64,000 nucleotides of DNA from Deinococcales bacterium (GTDB taxonomy: Bacteria; Deinococcota; Deinococci; Deinococcales; JAAFIG01). The notes beneath the pieces were generated by a model, which did not search any database, was not told where the DNA came from, and worked only from the letters and a program-made list of their open reading frames with translations. The stretch's first letter is position 1, and every line of letters begins with the position of its first letter. Of the stretch, positions 1-8,395 are shown in pieces. Where the stretch lies: assembly GCA_025352125.1 (NCBI GenBank), contig JANXTZ010000018.1, positions 1 to 64,000 of the forward strand, read 5' to 3'. The translations under genes and the position numbers were made by a program.

Positions 1-123
1 GAGACAGTAAATTCGCAGTTGGAATCAATGGGTATTCAACGTCTACGCGCTCGGACACGAGATGGATTTGAGATTAAGACGCATGCTTCATTGTTCGCTT
101 TGGCAGTCACAAACGGAATGTGA
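1..123 (+). CDS. C-terminal end of a DDE transposase, IS982-like (partial)
   Basis: An open frame runs from the first base of the window to a TGA stop and encodes about 40 residues. It contains 'ETVNSQL' followed by 'IQRLRARTRDGFE' and a small-residue-rich tail. IS982-type transposases end in a similar way: an '(I)ETVxxQL' helix carrying the last catalytic Glu, then 'RxRARTxxG' and a hydrophobic helix. The rest of the gene lies outside the window, so neither the family nor whether the element is intact can be settled. No clear terminal inverted repeat is visible in the 70 bases that follow. It could instead be the tail of an unrelated protein. Confidence 0.4.
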   Translation, partial: ETVNSQLESMGIQRLRARTRDGFEIKTHASLFALAVTNGM

Positions 124-194
124 ACTGGCAATCAGGGTAAAATATATTATCCTAAACCAGTAGTTCTATTGAGAATTGATGTGTCTAACGAACT

Positions 195-1169
195 TTAAAG
201 CGTCAAATCTGAAACTCGAGCCGTGACAATCTCAAAATCGTTGTGGCTGTCCGCAATGCTCAAAATTGGATTTTCAACCCGTGTCAAACTTTGATTTGCG
301 CTGATGCTCGAGCGACCCTCAAACACCAGATCAAAGAGTTCTCCAACCAGCATTGGATTTAAGGCGTAACGAATGTTCAGACGGTCTTGAATACCGTGCA
401 TGATGCCTCGAGCCAACCACTCCTGTCCCTCGATTTTGCTTTTCTCCGCACTCCAAGCGCCGTTCCAGGGTGCGGCATTGGCGCTGGGTTGCACAATAAT
501 TTGTGTCCCGAGTGAATCGGCTTTCTCGAGGGCACGTTCAAAAAATCCGTCATAACAAATCAGGGTTGTCACATGACCCAAAGGCGTGAGTGCCGCCGCA
601 ACATCTTCAAGCCGCCCTCGAGACAAGCCAACCAATTTTTCGAGTCCAGCCGTGAGGTTGAGCTTCGGGCTTCGCAACAAGATTTTGCCCGAAGGCGCAA
701 ACAAAAACGAAACGTTCTGCACCCGACCATCCGCCAGATGCAAACCCTTTGCCGCCTCAACTTCGACACCTGGCAGGAAGCTCGAGCCAGCAGCAATAAA
801 CGAATTGGTTTCTCGAGCCGCAATGGAGAAGGCTTTTGCGAAAACCTCGAACAAACGTGTCGCACGAGGCAATATAAAACCCGAGGCTGAAAAATTTTGA
901 AACTGCAAACCAAATTTGAGCGCCTCGAGCCACGATTCACGAGCCAACTCGAGCGCCGCATCCTGAATCTTAAAGGCAGTGACCTTGCGCTCGAGAAAAA
1001 ACAGCAGCGGCAAACCAATCAATTCGGGAAAAGCCACAAGTGCCGTTTCATGCGAATCTCGAGATTTTAATGCGAGTTTGGTCTGCCCCACAATCCATGC
1101 TTCAAAAGCCTGACTTGAAACATAAGCGTCAAGCTCGAGTTTGCTTTGCACGCCAGCCAAAAAAGCCAT
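195..1169 (-). CDS. Carbon-nitrogen hydrolase (nitrilase superfamily)
   Basis: A 324-residue protein carrying the nitrilase-superfamily triad: Glu49 in 'AFPELIGLP', Lys169 in 'RSPKLNL' and Cys205 in 'LICYDGFFE'. Family members hydrolyse non-peptide C-N bonds in nitriles, aliphatic amides or carbamoyl compounds through a Cys thioester. The substrate cannot be deduced here. Family members are usually 260-300 residues; this one has an extra segment around residues 85-120 between the Glu and Lys motifs, which may form a lid. It has no signal peptide or membrane segment, so it should be cytoplasmic. It is divergent from the lipoprotein pair that follows and stands alone on its strand. The start is an ATG. 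CTCGAG occurs 12 times within the gene. Confidence 0.8.
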   Translation of the reverse strand: MAFLAGVQSKLELDAYVSSQAFEAWIVGQTKLALKSRDSHETALVAFPELIGLPLLFFLERKVTAFKIQDAALELARESWLEALKFGLQFQNFSASGFILPRATRLFEVFAKAFSIAARETNSFIAAGSSFLPGVEVEAAKGLHLADGRVQNVSFLFAPSGKILLRSPKLNLTAGLEKLVGLSRGRLEDVAAALTPLGHVTTLICYDGFFERALEKADSLGTQIIVQPSANAAPWNGAWSAEKSKIEGQEWLARGIMHGIQDRLNIRYALNPMLVGELFDLVFEGRSSISANQSLTRVENPILSIADSHNDFEIVTARVSDLTL

Positions 1170-1256
1170 GTTTTAATTCTGGCACGAAAACGCGAAGCAA
1201 ACAAAACATTCATCAAACAAACAACCAAAACTCATCTGAACTGTTAGGCTGCAACC

Positions 1257-1748
1257 ATGCGCCCAGCCTTGATTGGATTGTTGGTTTTTGGATTTGTATT
1301 GACCGCCTGCGCCCCTCGAGCCTTCGAGCGTGCCAACGTCAGCTCGCAAAGCATCATCACGGATTTTCAAGCCGACCGTGGTGCGGGCAGCAGCTACAAA
1401 ATTGGTGAACCTGTCTCGTTTAGTTTTGGTGTCCGCCAAAACGGTTTTGTGACCCTGGTGACCACCGATTCGGACACCAGCACCTACGAATTGGACCGCA
1501 ACATCCCCGTTAAAGTAGGCAAGAATGTTTTGCCACCAAAAGGAGCAAATTTCTTTTACCGCATCAAACAACCCACTGGCACGCAACGGGTGTACTTGAT
1601 TTTTAGCGACACCGTCTCGCGCGGCGTGAAGTTTGAAGGAAAGCTCGAATCAGATGGTTTAGAGGCAAAAATTCAAGAGTTTTTCAATGCGGCGGGATCA
1701 AAAGCTCGAGATGTGATCGAGTCAAGTTTTGAGGTGATCAACCCATGA
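1257..1748 (+). CDS. Lipoprotein with DUF4384-like domain
   Basis: A 163-residue exported lipoprotein. It has a short hydrophobic signal (residues 4-16) ending in the lipobox 'LTAC', with Cys17 as the acylation site. The mature part resembles DUF4384: 'GEPVSFSFGVRQNGFVTLV' followed by alternating beta-strands. That domain occurs in surface lipoproteins and kinase-associated proteins of unknown role. A TAGGCT box lies six bases before the ATG, suggesting a leaderless transcript. The stop overlaps the next start by ATGA, so the two lipoproteins form a translationally coupled pair. The domain match is from memory of the pattern and is moderately secure; the function is unknown. Confidence 0.6.
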   Translation: MRPALIGLLVFGFVLTACAPRAFERANVSSQSIITDFQADRGAGSSYKIGEPVSFSFGVRQNGFVTLVTTDSDTSTYELDRNIPVKVGKNVLPPKGANFFYRIKQPTGTQRVYLIFSDTVSRGVKFEGKLESDGLEAKIQEFFNAAGSKARDVIESSFEVINP

Positions 1749-2986
1749 ACATTAAACTTGCGATTGTTTTCGGAATGCTTGCCATTGGTGTAATCTCGTG
1801 CAATACCCCGCCAGCGCCAGCCCTGGCAAAATGCACCACACCAGACATGCAGCCGGCGGCGGCGGTAACCAGCACAGCCGTTTTCAAAGCCCAAGCCAAA
1901 ATCTTGGACAGCGCCGCCATTGACGGTTACGACGCCAACAAGGTTCTTGCCCAGGACAAAGGTGTGGTTGGCGGAGATTTTATCCTCAGCGATTGCAGCG
2001 AAGGCTTGCTGCGCCAAGTAACCAGCATTTCAACTGCCAATGTTGGTGTGGATGCTCGAGGCATTGAAAAAGTGTATTTGAACACCAGCGACGCCAGTTT
2101 AGAGGATGTCGTCACCAGTGGCGATGTGGGCTTGAATTACGGTGCTCTGGATTTTAATCAAGCAGTTGTCGTCAGCGCCTTGCCAGGGGTTCAAACCCGA
2201 GCGGTCAACGGCACAATTCCATTTAACGGCATCAAAATTCCGCTTGGAACAGCCTCGAGCCTGACGGTTGGGGGTTCAATCACTCAAGCGTTAACGCCCA
2301 AGTTTGATTTGACCTTCTCTGGTGGAAAATTGCAGCACTTTCAAATCGGACTTTCCGGTAGTTTCTCGGCAACCTTGGAGGGTAAATTGGTTTCGGGCGA
2401 AAAACTGACCAATGCCGCCAAAGAATTGACGATAGCCGATTACAAGTTCACTCGAGCTTTCCTGGTTGGGATTGTGCCAGTTGTGGTTGTGATTGAACCA
2501 AAACTGATTTTGGGTGTAGGCGTTGGAACCAACAGCGCACTTCAAATGACCGCCAAAATTTCACCCACTGTCAATCTCAACTTCAATATCGAATTTACCC
2601 GCAGCGCCAAACCACAGTGGAAAATCACGCCGCCAACGGGTTCGTTCAGCGCAAATCCGTCCTTCACGGTCAATACTCCAGATGGTGGACAGGTGAAGAC
2701 ATTTGCCAAACTTGCGCTCGGCATGAAATTTTACGGCATTGCGGGACCAGAAATGACCGTCAAACCCTTCACGCTCGCCAAACTTTCAGCCAGCGATTTG
2801 TCGGCTGGATTAAATACTGGAATTACGGTGGACGGAAAAGTGGTTGCCGGTTTTAAAGTCCTGGGTCAAGGACTCGAGATTGCCTCAGATTCTCTAAGCT
2901 CGACCGATCTGGCAACCAATTACAAATGCACAAGTACCTCGTGCAGCATTTTGGTTTCAAACCCACCAACAGGACCTTTGCGTTAA
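1745..2986 (+). CDS. Large lipoprotein of unknown function
   Basis: A 413-residue lipoprotein with an N-terminal hydrophobic stretch and the lipobox 'VISC' (Cys19), followed by an Ala/Pro-rich segment. The rest is rich in Gly, Ser, Thr and Val with alternating hydrophobic strands and no further membrane helix, suggesting an extended beta-rich surface or periplasmic protein. I do not recognise the family. It is coupled by ATGA to the upstream DUF4384-like lipoprotein, which suggests the two act together in the envelope. It ends just before a strong REP-type hairpin that can act as terminator. Confidence 0.6.
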   Translation: MNIKLAIVFGMLAIGVISCNTPPAPALAKCTTPDMQPAAAVTSTAVFKAQAKILDSAAIDGYDANKVLAQDKGVVGGDFILSDCSEGLLRQVTSISTANVGVDARGIEKVYLNTSDASLEDVVTSGDVGLNYGALDFNQAVVVSALPGVQTRAVNGTIPFNGIKIPLGTASSLTVGGSITQALTPKFDLTFSGGKLQHFQIGLSGSFSATLEGKLVSGEKLTNAAKELTIADYKFTRAFLVGIVPVVVVIEPKLILGVGVGTNSALQMTAKISPTVNLNFNIEFTRSAKPQWKITPPTGSFSANPSFTVNTPDGGQVKTFAKLALGMKFYGIAGPEMTVKPFTLAKLSASDLSAGLNTGITVDGKVVAGFKVLGQGLEIASDSLSSTDLATNYKCTSTSCSILVSNPPTGPLR

Positions 2987-3056
2987 GACTCGAGTTCAAC
3001 GACTTCATATTCTTCAAACATTAAAATCGGCAATTGCTGTCTACCCTCATCCCTAA

Positions 3057-3082
3057 CCCTTCTCCCAACATCAGGAGAAGGG
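3057..3082. terminator. REP-type hairpin, likely bidirectional terminator (subfamily A)
   Basis: A perfect 9-bp stem (CCCTTCTCC / GGAGAAGGG) closes the loop CAACATCA and is followed by AATTTTATT. It sits between the rightward lipoprotein pair and the leftward MaoC gene, where a bidirectional terminator is expected. The same loop and related flanks ('CTACCCTCAT') recur near 29985 and, inverted, near 50656, so this is also a member of a dispersed repeat family. Confidence 0.7.
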
Positions 3083-3134
3083 AATTTTATTCAATCTTTG
3101 ATTGGGCAAAATAGGCTCGAGAACGGATTTGTTT

Positions 3135-3536
3135 TCACGGCTCGTACAAAACCACACTTTCACCTTCACAGACGACCTCGCCGCGTTGATTGCGGCACAC
3201 GCAAGCCAATACAAAAACAGGTTTGTCCTCACGGATGCTCGAGATGGTCGCGGTTGCCGTGATGGTGTCGTCAATAAACGTCGGTGCACGAAATTTGAGG
3301 CTCGAGGAGAGGTAGATGCTGCCCTGACCAGGCAATTGATTGCCGATCACATTCGAGATCAGACTCGAGACGAGCGCCCCGTGCGCAATGCGCTGCCCGA
3401 ACCTCGAGTTTGCTGCGAATTCGGCGTCAAGATGTAACGGATTGTGATCGCCTGAAATCTCGGCAAACGCGACAATATCTGCCTCCGAGATGGTTTTATT
3501 GACAATGGCGCTGTCGCCAACTTTGAAATTGTGCAT
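3135..3536 (-). CDS. MaoC-like hot-dog (R)-specific enoyl-CoA hydratase
   Basis: A protein of about 133 residues with the MaoC/hydratase-2 active-site motif 'AEISGDHNPLHLD', in which Asp and His act on the enoyl-CoA thioester. It then has the hot-dog helix 'RIAHGALVSSLIS' and a strand pattern ending 'GEVVCEGESVVL'. It likely hydrates trans-2-enoyl-CoA to (R)-3-hydroxyacyl-CoA, supplying beta-oxidation or polyester synthesis; the physiological role is inferred. The frame extends further upstream, but I chose the ATG giving 'MHNFKVGD'. It matches the family's usual N-terminus, clears the divergent gene, and lies five bases after a TAAACT -10 box. Confidence 0.85.
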   Translation of the reverse strand: MHNFKVGDSAIVNKTISEADIVAFAEISGDHNPLHLDAEFAANSRFGQRIAHGALVSSLISNVIGNQLPGQGSIYLSSSLKFRAPTFIDDTITATATISSIREDKPVFVLACVCRNQRGEVVCEGESVVLYEP

Positions 3537-3541
3537 GATCG

Positions 3542-3585
3542 AGTTTAAACCTCGAGCTTCCCGCAAATGCGTCTTGTGGTAGATT
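3542..3585. promoter_or_regulatory. Divergent leaderless promoters
   Basis: Only 54 bases separate the MaoC and acetyltransferase start codons. Facing -10 boxes are TAAACT on the minus strand (3542-3547) and TAGATT on the plus strand (3580-3585), each five bases from its start codon. Neither gene has a Shine-Dalgarno sequence, so both mRNAs are probably leaderless. No convincing -35 boxes were seen. Confidence 0.45.
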
Positions 3586-3590
3586 GCACC

Positions 3591-4700
3591 ATGGCTGACA
3601 TTCAAAAAGTCTCGAGTCGGGCGGATTTAAAACGGTTCATCGAATACCCCTACCAACTCTACAAGAACCATCCGACTTGGGTTCCGCAGTTGCTCTGGCA
3701 AGAATGGGACGATCTTGACCAGGCGCGAAAGAAGAATCCATTCTTTGAACACGCTGTGGCAGATTACTTCCTGGCGCTCGAGGCTGGGCAAATTGTTGGA
3801 CGGATCGCCGCGATTCATGACCAGAGTTACAACGAATTTCACAATGAAGCGGTGGTGTTGTTCGCCTGTTTTGAAGCCGAAAGTGCCGCCGTTTCCAAGC
3901 AATTGCTCGAGACGGTCGAAGCCTGGGGGAAAGCCAAGAATCTGAATTTGGTGAAGGGTCCGAGCAAAGTCTCGCAAAACGACATGATGGGTGTGCTGGT
4001 CGAGAATTTTGATGATCCGCCGGTGGTCATGATGGTTTACAACCCGCCGACCTACGCGGGCTTTATTGAGGGTGCGGGTTACACCAAATCTGAGGACACC
4101 TTCGCTTGGCGCATGACGGTGGCGGGCGGTCTGCCAGAACGCGTCTCGAGAATTGCCGAACGGGTCAAACGCAACCTGAAAGTCAATATTCGCAAGGTGG
4201 CGCTGGGCAGCAAAAAAGCACTTGCGGCAGAACTACCGATCTTGCGCGATATTTACAACGCCGCCTGGGATAAAAATTGGGGATTTGTGCCCTGGACCGA
4301 ACACGAAATCCAACACCTCGCCGAGCAGCTTGGGCAGGTTGCCGACAAAGACCTCTGTCTGATCGCCGAGGTGGACGGCAAGCCCGCCGCGTTCAGCATC
4401 ACCCTGCCTGACATCAACGAAGCCATGAAAGGCACGGGTGGCAGGTTGTACGGCTTGGCGAAACTCTTGTTGACCAAGCCCAAGCGAATGCGTCTGGTGG
4501 CACTCGGGATTCTGCCAGAATTTCAGGGACGCGGTTTGGACGCGCTGATTTACGCCGAAACTTTCTGGCGAGGGCAGAGCAAATACAACGCCGGCGAATT
4601 CGGTTGGACGCTCGAGAGCAACGACGCGATCAACAACGGCATGAAGGCTTTGGGGGCAACGCAGTACAAGCGCTACCGAATTTTTGAAAAACGAATTTAA
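3591..4700 (+). CDS. GNAT-type acyltransferase family protein
   Basis: A 369-residue cytoplasmic protein of a widespread conserved family with two GNAT-like halves. The first half has the hallmark 'GPSKVSQNDMMGVLVE' and 'DDPPVVMMVYNPPTY'. The second ends with 'ALGILPEFQGRGLDALIY', the acetyl-CoA pyrophosphate-binding motif (Q/RxxGxG/A). The substrate is unknown. The ATG giving 'MADIQKV' was chosen over one eight codons upstream because it follows a TAGATT box by five bases and matches the family length. The 3' end overlaps the stop of the leftward LpxB-like gene by four bases. Confidence 0.75.
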   Translation: MADIQKVSSRADLKRFIEYPYQLYKNHPTWVPQLLWQEWDDLDQARKKNPFFEHAVADYFLALEAGQIVGRIAAIHDQSYNEFHNEAVVLFACFEAESAAVSKQLLETVEAWGKAKNLNLVKGPSKVSQNDMMGVLVENFDDPPVVMMVYNPPTYAGFIEGAGYTKSEDTFAWRMTVAGGLPERVSRIAERVKRNLKVNIRKVALGSKKALAAELPILRDIYNAAWDKNWGFVPWTEHEIQHLAEQLGQVADKDLCLIAEVDGKPAAFSITLPDINEAMKGTGGRLYGLAKLLLTKPKRMRLVALGILPEFQGRGLDALIYAETFWRGQSKYNAGEFGWTLESNDAINNGMKALGATQYKRYRIFEKRI

Positions 4701-5890
4701 GTCAGGGCATTCAGAACCTCAGTCGCAATGCGTTTGGCTCCCCCAGGCAAACCCATGCGCTCGAGTCCCGTGAGTTTTACCTGTTCACGAAAAGCTTGAT
4801 CTTGATGCGCGGCTTTTACGGCTCGAGCCAAGATTTCTGGATCAGGTTGACTGAGCGTCAACCCAACACCCAACAGGCGTTTCTGGGCTTTGGCGAAACC
4901 CTCCAAGTATTGTGGTCCTTTGGTGACAAAACCGATCACAGGTTTACCAAGTCCAACCGCCTGTTCATTGCCCGTGCCAGACGTTCCAAGCACCACGCTG
5001 GCGGCATGAAGCAGCGCCGCAAAAGCGTTCTCGAGAATCATGACCTGAATTCCAGAGCTGTGCTTTGCCACTCGAGCCACGTTGTCCACAATTTTTGCAG
5101 TTGTCCACACCCAACCTGTGGACAACTCGAGCGCATCAAGGTTGCCTGAGAACGCAGCGAACGTTTGAAATTTCGGTAGGAGCGCGGCTGTCTCGAGCAT
5201 GATGGGCAGGCTGAACAAATAATCCTTGCGCGTTCCTGGCAGCAAGGCAAGCACAGGACGACCATCCAGAATCTTCTGAAGCTCGAGTTCTGGCGTCAGC
5301 AAATCCATCATGATGTTGCCGGCAAATTTGGCATGAGGCACGCCGAGTTCACGCAACCAATCGGCGGAGCGCTCATCTCGAGTAAAGACCTTCTCAACCT
5401 GTTTCATGTACCAGCGCTCAGGCAGCACAAAACTGTCCACGGTCACTCGAGAAGTCCGCTCGAGTTTGTCGCTGGCGTTCATGCCGTCCTGGTAATAGCG
5501 ACTGACGAGTGGTTGATACTGAAAGACCCGAGGTTTTGCCACTTGGAACGCGAAGCTGAACGTCACCCACAGGGCGTAAAGATCGCCGACAACCATCACC
5601 GCATCAGGTTTTGAGTTGCGAATTGCCCAGTGTTGCTCATGCGTTTTTTGGCGCATTCCGTCGCGCCAATCTTGCAAGAACAAATCCAAACTGGTAAACG
5701 TAAATCCGCCCGAGGGCGGACTCCAACGCGGTCCAAGCACAGGTATACCAGCGTTTTCGTAAACATTGCCGCGCCCGACAATCGGCAGGGCTTCAAGCTC
5801 GAGGTCGGGGTCCAACTCGAGCATGGTTTTGGCTAAAAATGCCCCAATCGCATCCTCGCCGTGACCGTTGCTGACAAACAAGATTTTCAT
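4697..5890 (-). CDS. Lipid-A-disaccharide synthase-related glycosyltransferase
   Basis: A 397-residue protein beginning 'MKILFVSNGHGEDAIGA', the glycosyltransferase-B N-terminus of the LpxB-related family found in cyanobacteria and Deinococcus. A C-terminal nucleotide-sugar region contains 'VLGTSGTGNEQAVGLGKPV' and 'LLPGTRKDYL'. True LpxB joins UDP-diacylglucosamine to lipid X; here the acceptor and donor are unknown, and a role in glycolipid or envelope polysaccharide synthesis is inferred. The start ATG overlaps the truA stop (ATGA), so it is translationally coupled as the last gene of the radA-truA operon. The 3' end overlaps the convergent acetyltransferase gene by four bases. Confidence 0.75.
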   Translation of the reverse strand: MKILFVSNGHGEDAIGAFLAKTMLELDPDLELEALPIVGRGNVYENAGIPVLGPRWSPPSGGFTFTSLDLFLQDWRDGMRQKTHEQHWAIRNSKPDAVMVVGDLYALWVTFSFAFQVAKPRVFQYQPLVSRYYQDGMNASDKLERTSRVTVDSFVLPERWYMKQVEKVFTRDERSADWLRELGVPHAKFAGNIMMDLLTPELELQKILDGRPVLALLPGTRKDYLFSLPIMLETAALLPKFQTFAAFSGNLDALELSTGWVWTTAKIVDNVARVAKHSSGIQVMILENAFAALLHAASVVLGTSGTGNEQAVGLGKPVIGFVTKGPQYLEGFAKAQKRLLGVGLTLSQPDPEILARAVKAAHQDQAFREQVKLTGLERMGLPGGAKRIATEVLNALT

Positions 5891-6702
5891 TCCCGCGCCC
5901 AAGGCTCGAAACCAGCCTCGAGAAAATACAAACCGTGTGAGGCAACATTTTTGCCGGCTTGCGCACGGTCTTTGCTGGCGAGGACTTGTGCCACCTGACC
6001 CGACTCGAGCTTGCCCAAACCCACCTCGAGCAACGTGCCGACGATGCCGCGCACCATGTGCCGCAAGAACGATTCACCGATGACCTGAATTTCGATCAGT
6101 TGCTCGTCGGGGCTGCGTCTGACTGGAATGCTGCGCACCTCGCACGAGAACACGGTGCGCACGGTCTGGCGCTCCTCCTGCGAGGCGAACGCCGCAAAAT
6201 CGTGCTCACCTTCGAGATGTCTTGCCGCGTGACGCATCGGGGCAACCTCGAGTCGTTGCGGAACCCAGAGCGCACGGTGCCGCTCGAGGGCGCTCTGGGT
6301 GCGGGCATTCAGAATGCGGTAGCTGTACGAGCGCCAGGCGCAAGAAAACCTCGAGTGAAACAATTCTGAGGCATCCACGCATGAAAGCACTCGCACATCT
6401 TCGGGCAGTCTGGCGTTCAGGGCGCGGCGCATGACATCGGCTGGAATTTGATGCCCCACGTCCACGTGCGCCACCATGCCCAGCGCGTGAACGCCCGTGT
6501 CGGTGCGCCCCGCCGCCATCGGACGGGCGCTGACCCCAAGCGGCTCGAGCGCCTTTTCAAGCACACCCTGAACGGTGCGTTCGCCTTTGGCTTGCACCTG
6601 CCAGCCTGCAAAATTTGTTCCGTCCCACTCGAGAATCAGTTTTAAACGCCGCCAACCTTGGGGCAGCGCTGTGGGTTCTCGAGGTTCAAAATCGGGTTTC
6701 AT
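5887..6702 (-). CDS. truA: tRNA pseudouridine synthase A
   Basis: A 271-residue TruA that isomerises U38-U40 in tRNA anticodon arms. The N-terminal 'LEWDGTNFAGWQVQ' and the catalytic motif 'AAGRTDTGVHALG' (nucleophilic Asp) are both present. So is the C-terminal 'FLRHMVRGIVGTLLEVG', typical of full-length TruA of about 250-270 residues. Its ATG overlaps the mazF stop and its stop overlaps the next start (ATGA in both cases), so its translation appears tied to the toxin gene upstream. This is an ordinary housekeeping enzyme in an unusual position. Confidence 0.95.
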   Translation of the reverse strand: MKPDFEPREPTALPQGWRRLKLILEWDGTNFAGWQVQAKGERTVQGVLEKALEPLGVSARPMAAGRTDTGVHALGMVAHVDVGHQIPADVMRRALNARLPEDVRVLSCVDASELFHSRFSCAWRSYSYRILNARTQSALERHRALWVPQRLEVAPMRHAARHLEGEHDFAAFASQEERQTVRTVFSCEVRSIPVRRSPDEQLIEIQVIGESFLRHMVRGIVGTLLEVGLGKLESGQVAQVLASKDRAQAGKNVASHGLYFLEAGFEPWARE

Positions 6703-7049
6703 TCGAGGATGGCATTCAAAGTGTCCAAGACCTCCTCGAGCAATTCATCGGAAACACGTTCAATAAATTTGAATCCTCGAGCCTGCCAGTCCAGGGTTTT
6801 GACTTGATTGGCAAGAACCACGCCGACGGTTTTTAAACCACCCTGTATTTCTAAACCACCCTGTAAAGGAATTTCAAAGGCGTAACCTTTGATTTGACTG
6901 GTGATTGGACAGGCGATCAACATTTTGGTGACCTGATTGTACTGGCTGTTCGAGATCACCAACGCGGGACGTTTTCCTGCCTGTTCATGACCTTGTTGCG
7001 GATCAAAATCGATCCAGATGATGTCGCCGCGCTCAGGAAATGCCTTCAC
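6699..7049 (-). CDS. mazF: MazF/PemK-type mRNA interferase toxin
   Basis: A MazF/PemK endoribonuclease of about 116 residues. It shows 'FPERGDIIWIDFDPQQGHEQAGKRPALVIS', with the conserved G-D, the 'QxGHEQAGxRPALV' loop that shapes the RNA-binding groove, and 'ACPITSQIKGYAFEI'. The frame has an earlier start codon, but I chose the GTG that overlaps the mazE stop as GTGA. This gives the usual N-terminus 'VKAFPERGD' and translational coupling to the antitoxin. The stop overlaps the truA start by ATGA. Toxicity is expected from the family but not shown. Confidence 0.88.
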   Translation of the reverse strand: MKAFPERGDIIWIDFDPQQGHEQAGKRPALVISNSQYNQVTKMLIACPITSQIKGYAFEIPLQGGLEIQGGLKTVGVVLANQVKTLDWQARGFKFIERVSDELLEEVLDTLNAILE

Positions 7050-7294
7050 CAAAGCTCGTTCCCGACAGCTTGACCCCAATCGATTTCACGGTGAATTTTT
7101 TCTGGGGTAATCCCTTGCAGCAATTCATTCAGATTTTTGCTGCTGCGGCGTTTTGAGGTCGGTTTTAAAAGCAAACCCTGTTCGGTGATCTCGAGCGTCA
7201 ATTGAGTACCCTCATGCAGCTCGAGCGTCTGAGCCAGATCTTTGGGGATTCTGAGCGCCAAAGAGTTCCCCCATTTTTTGATTTCTCCGAGCAT
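7046..7294 (-). CDS. mazE: MazE/AbrB-type antitoxin
   Basis: An 82-residue antitoxin with an N-terminal SpoVT-AbrB swapped-hairpin DNA-binding domain ('GEIKKWGNSLALRIPKDL'). The C-terminus is polar and probably disordered ('EKIHREIDWGQAVGNELW'); in this family that tail threads into the MazF dimer. The start is the ATG preceded by a good Shine-Dalgarno (AAGGGGG); an upstream in-frame codon has none. It is immediately followed by mazF with a GTGA overlap. It should repress its own promoter together with MazF. It lies 39 bases after the PIN/TRAM gene and so has its own ribosome entry. Confidence 0.85.
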   Translation of the reverse strand: MLGEIKKWGNSLALRIPKDLAQTLELHEGTQLTLEITEQGLLLKPTSKRRSSKNLNELLQGITPEKIHREIDWGQAVGNELW

Positions 7295-7333
7295 GGTCAA
7301 CCCCCTTGGTAGATACATGATGATACCACCAAA

Positions 7334-8395
7334 TTACAAGACCTCTTTGGGCTTGCCGAAAATCATGCGCCCAAGGCTGGTCTGTGTGGCGCTGATGACC
7401 GCCACGCGCACGGTACGACCCTTCAACGCCAGACCGTCGTCGATCACCACCATCGTGCCATCCTCGAGAAACCCCACGCCCTGCCCTGGCTGCGAACCCT
7501 CTTTGACCACCGCAATGGTCAGTTCGTCGCCCGCACCAAACCGTGGCTTCAAGGCTTCTGCCAGGGCGTTCAGACTCAGGCAGGTCACGCCCTGCAAACC
7601 CGCGACCCTCGAGAGTCCAGTGTCGTTGGTCAGCACGCTCGCACCAATTTCCTGGGCGGCGCGAACCAGACGGTCATCGACCCCGCCGCCTGTGTCCTCA
7701 AACTCTCGAATCACCAACTCGAGTGTCCGGTTGGCGCGAAGTTTCTCGAGGACCTCCAAGCCGCGTCTGCCCTTGGCACGTTTTTGCGAATCGGTCTGAT
7801 CGGCAAAATACTGCAATTCGCGCAGCACAAAACCAGGCACGATCAGCGTCCCCTCCAGGAAGCCCGACTGCGCCACCTCGAGAATCCGCCCGTCGATGAT
7901 GACGCTGGTGTCCAATAATTTTTGAATGCTGGGCGCGATGGCTGGCATTCTTCGTTCAATTGCGGGATTACGCGCCGCAAAAGGCGTAAAAACATCACGG
8001 TTCAAGACCGCCACGCTGACCAAAAAAACCTCGAGCAAGGCGGTAATGAGGAGCTGAAAATACCAGGCGTAACCTGGAATGTTCGAGAGGACGTTGTTGA
8101 GAAGCACACTGATTAAGAGTGCCATGATCGTGGCGATGGTTGCCGCCAGCACGGTTTGTGGGGGCATGGTCAAGAGGGTGTTGGCAATACTTGCCACCCT
8201 TTCACGCAAAATATTGGTCAGGCGGTTGGTCACCAAGCTGGTAATCAACGCCCCCAGAATAGCAATATACGTTTGGTTTAAACCGTCATTGACGAGCCTT
8301 TGGGCAATCAAATAACCCAGTAAAGCACCCAGGGCAATCAGGACAAAACGAATCAAACCGTGCAACGGGTCAAAACCCTCCAAACCGGTTTTCAT
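7334..8395 (-). CDS. Membrane-anchored PIN/TRAM domain protein (YacL-like)
   Basis: A 353-residue protein with four N-terminal membrane helices within about the first 130 residues. A PIN nuclease domain follows ('[12 protein letters not shown]', 'VLRELQ', '[11 protein letters not shown]', 'LTNDTG'), in which the acidic residues of the metal site are retained. A C-terminal TRAM-like RNA-binding region ends with '[18 protein letters not shown]'. This architecture is typical of the YacL family in Deinococci and Firmicutes and is thought to act on RNA at the membrane; the exact role is unknown. The start ATG overlaps the radA stop (ATGA), so it is the second gene of the radA operon. Confidence 0.85.
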   Translation of the reverse strand: MKTGLEGFDPLHGLIRFVLIALGALLGYLIAQRLVNDGLNQTYIAILGALITSLVTNRLTNILRERVASIANTLLTMPPQTVLAATIATIMALLISVLLNNVLSNIPGYAWYFQLLITALLEVFLVSVAVLNRDVFTPFAARNPAIERRMPAIAPSIQKLLDTSVIIDGRILEVAQSGFLEGTLIVPGFVLRELQYFADQTDSQKRAKGRRGLEVLEKLRANRTLELVIREFEDTGGGVDDRLVRAAQEIGASVLTNDTGLSRVAGLQGVTCLSLNALAEALKPRFGAGDELTIAVVKEGSQPGQGVGFLEDGTMVVIDDGLALKGRTVRVAVISATQTSLGRMIFGKPKEVL

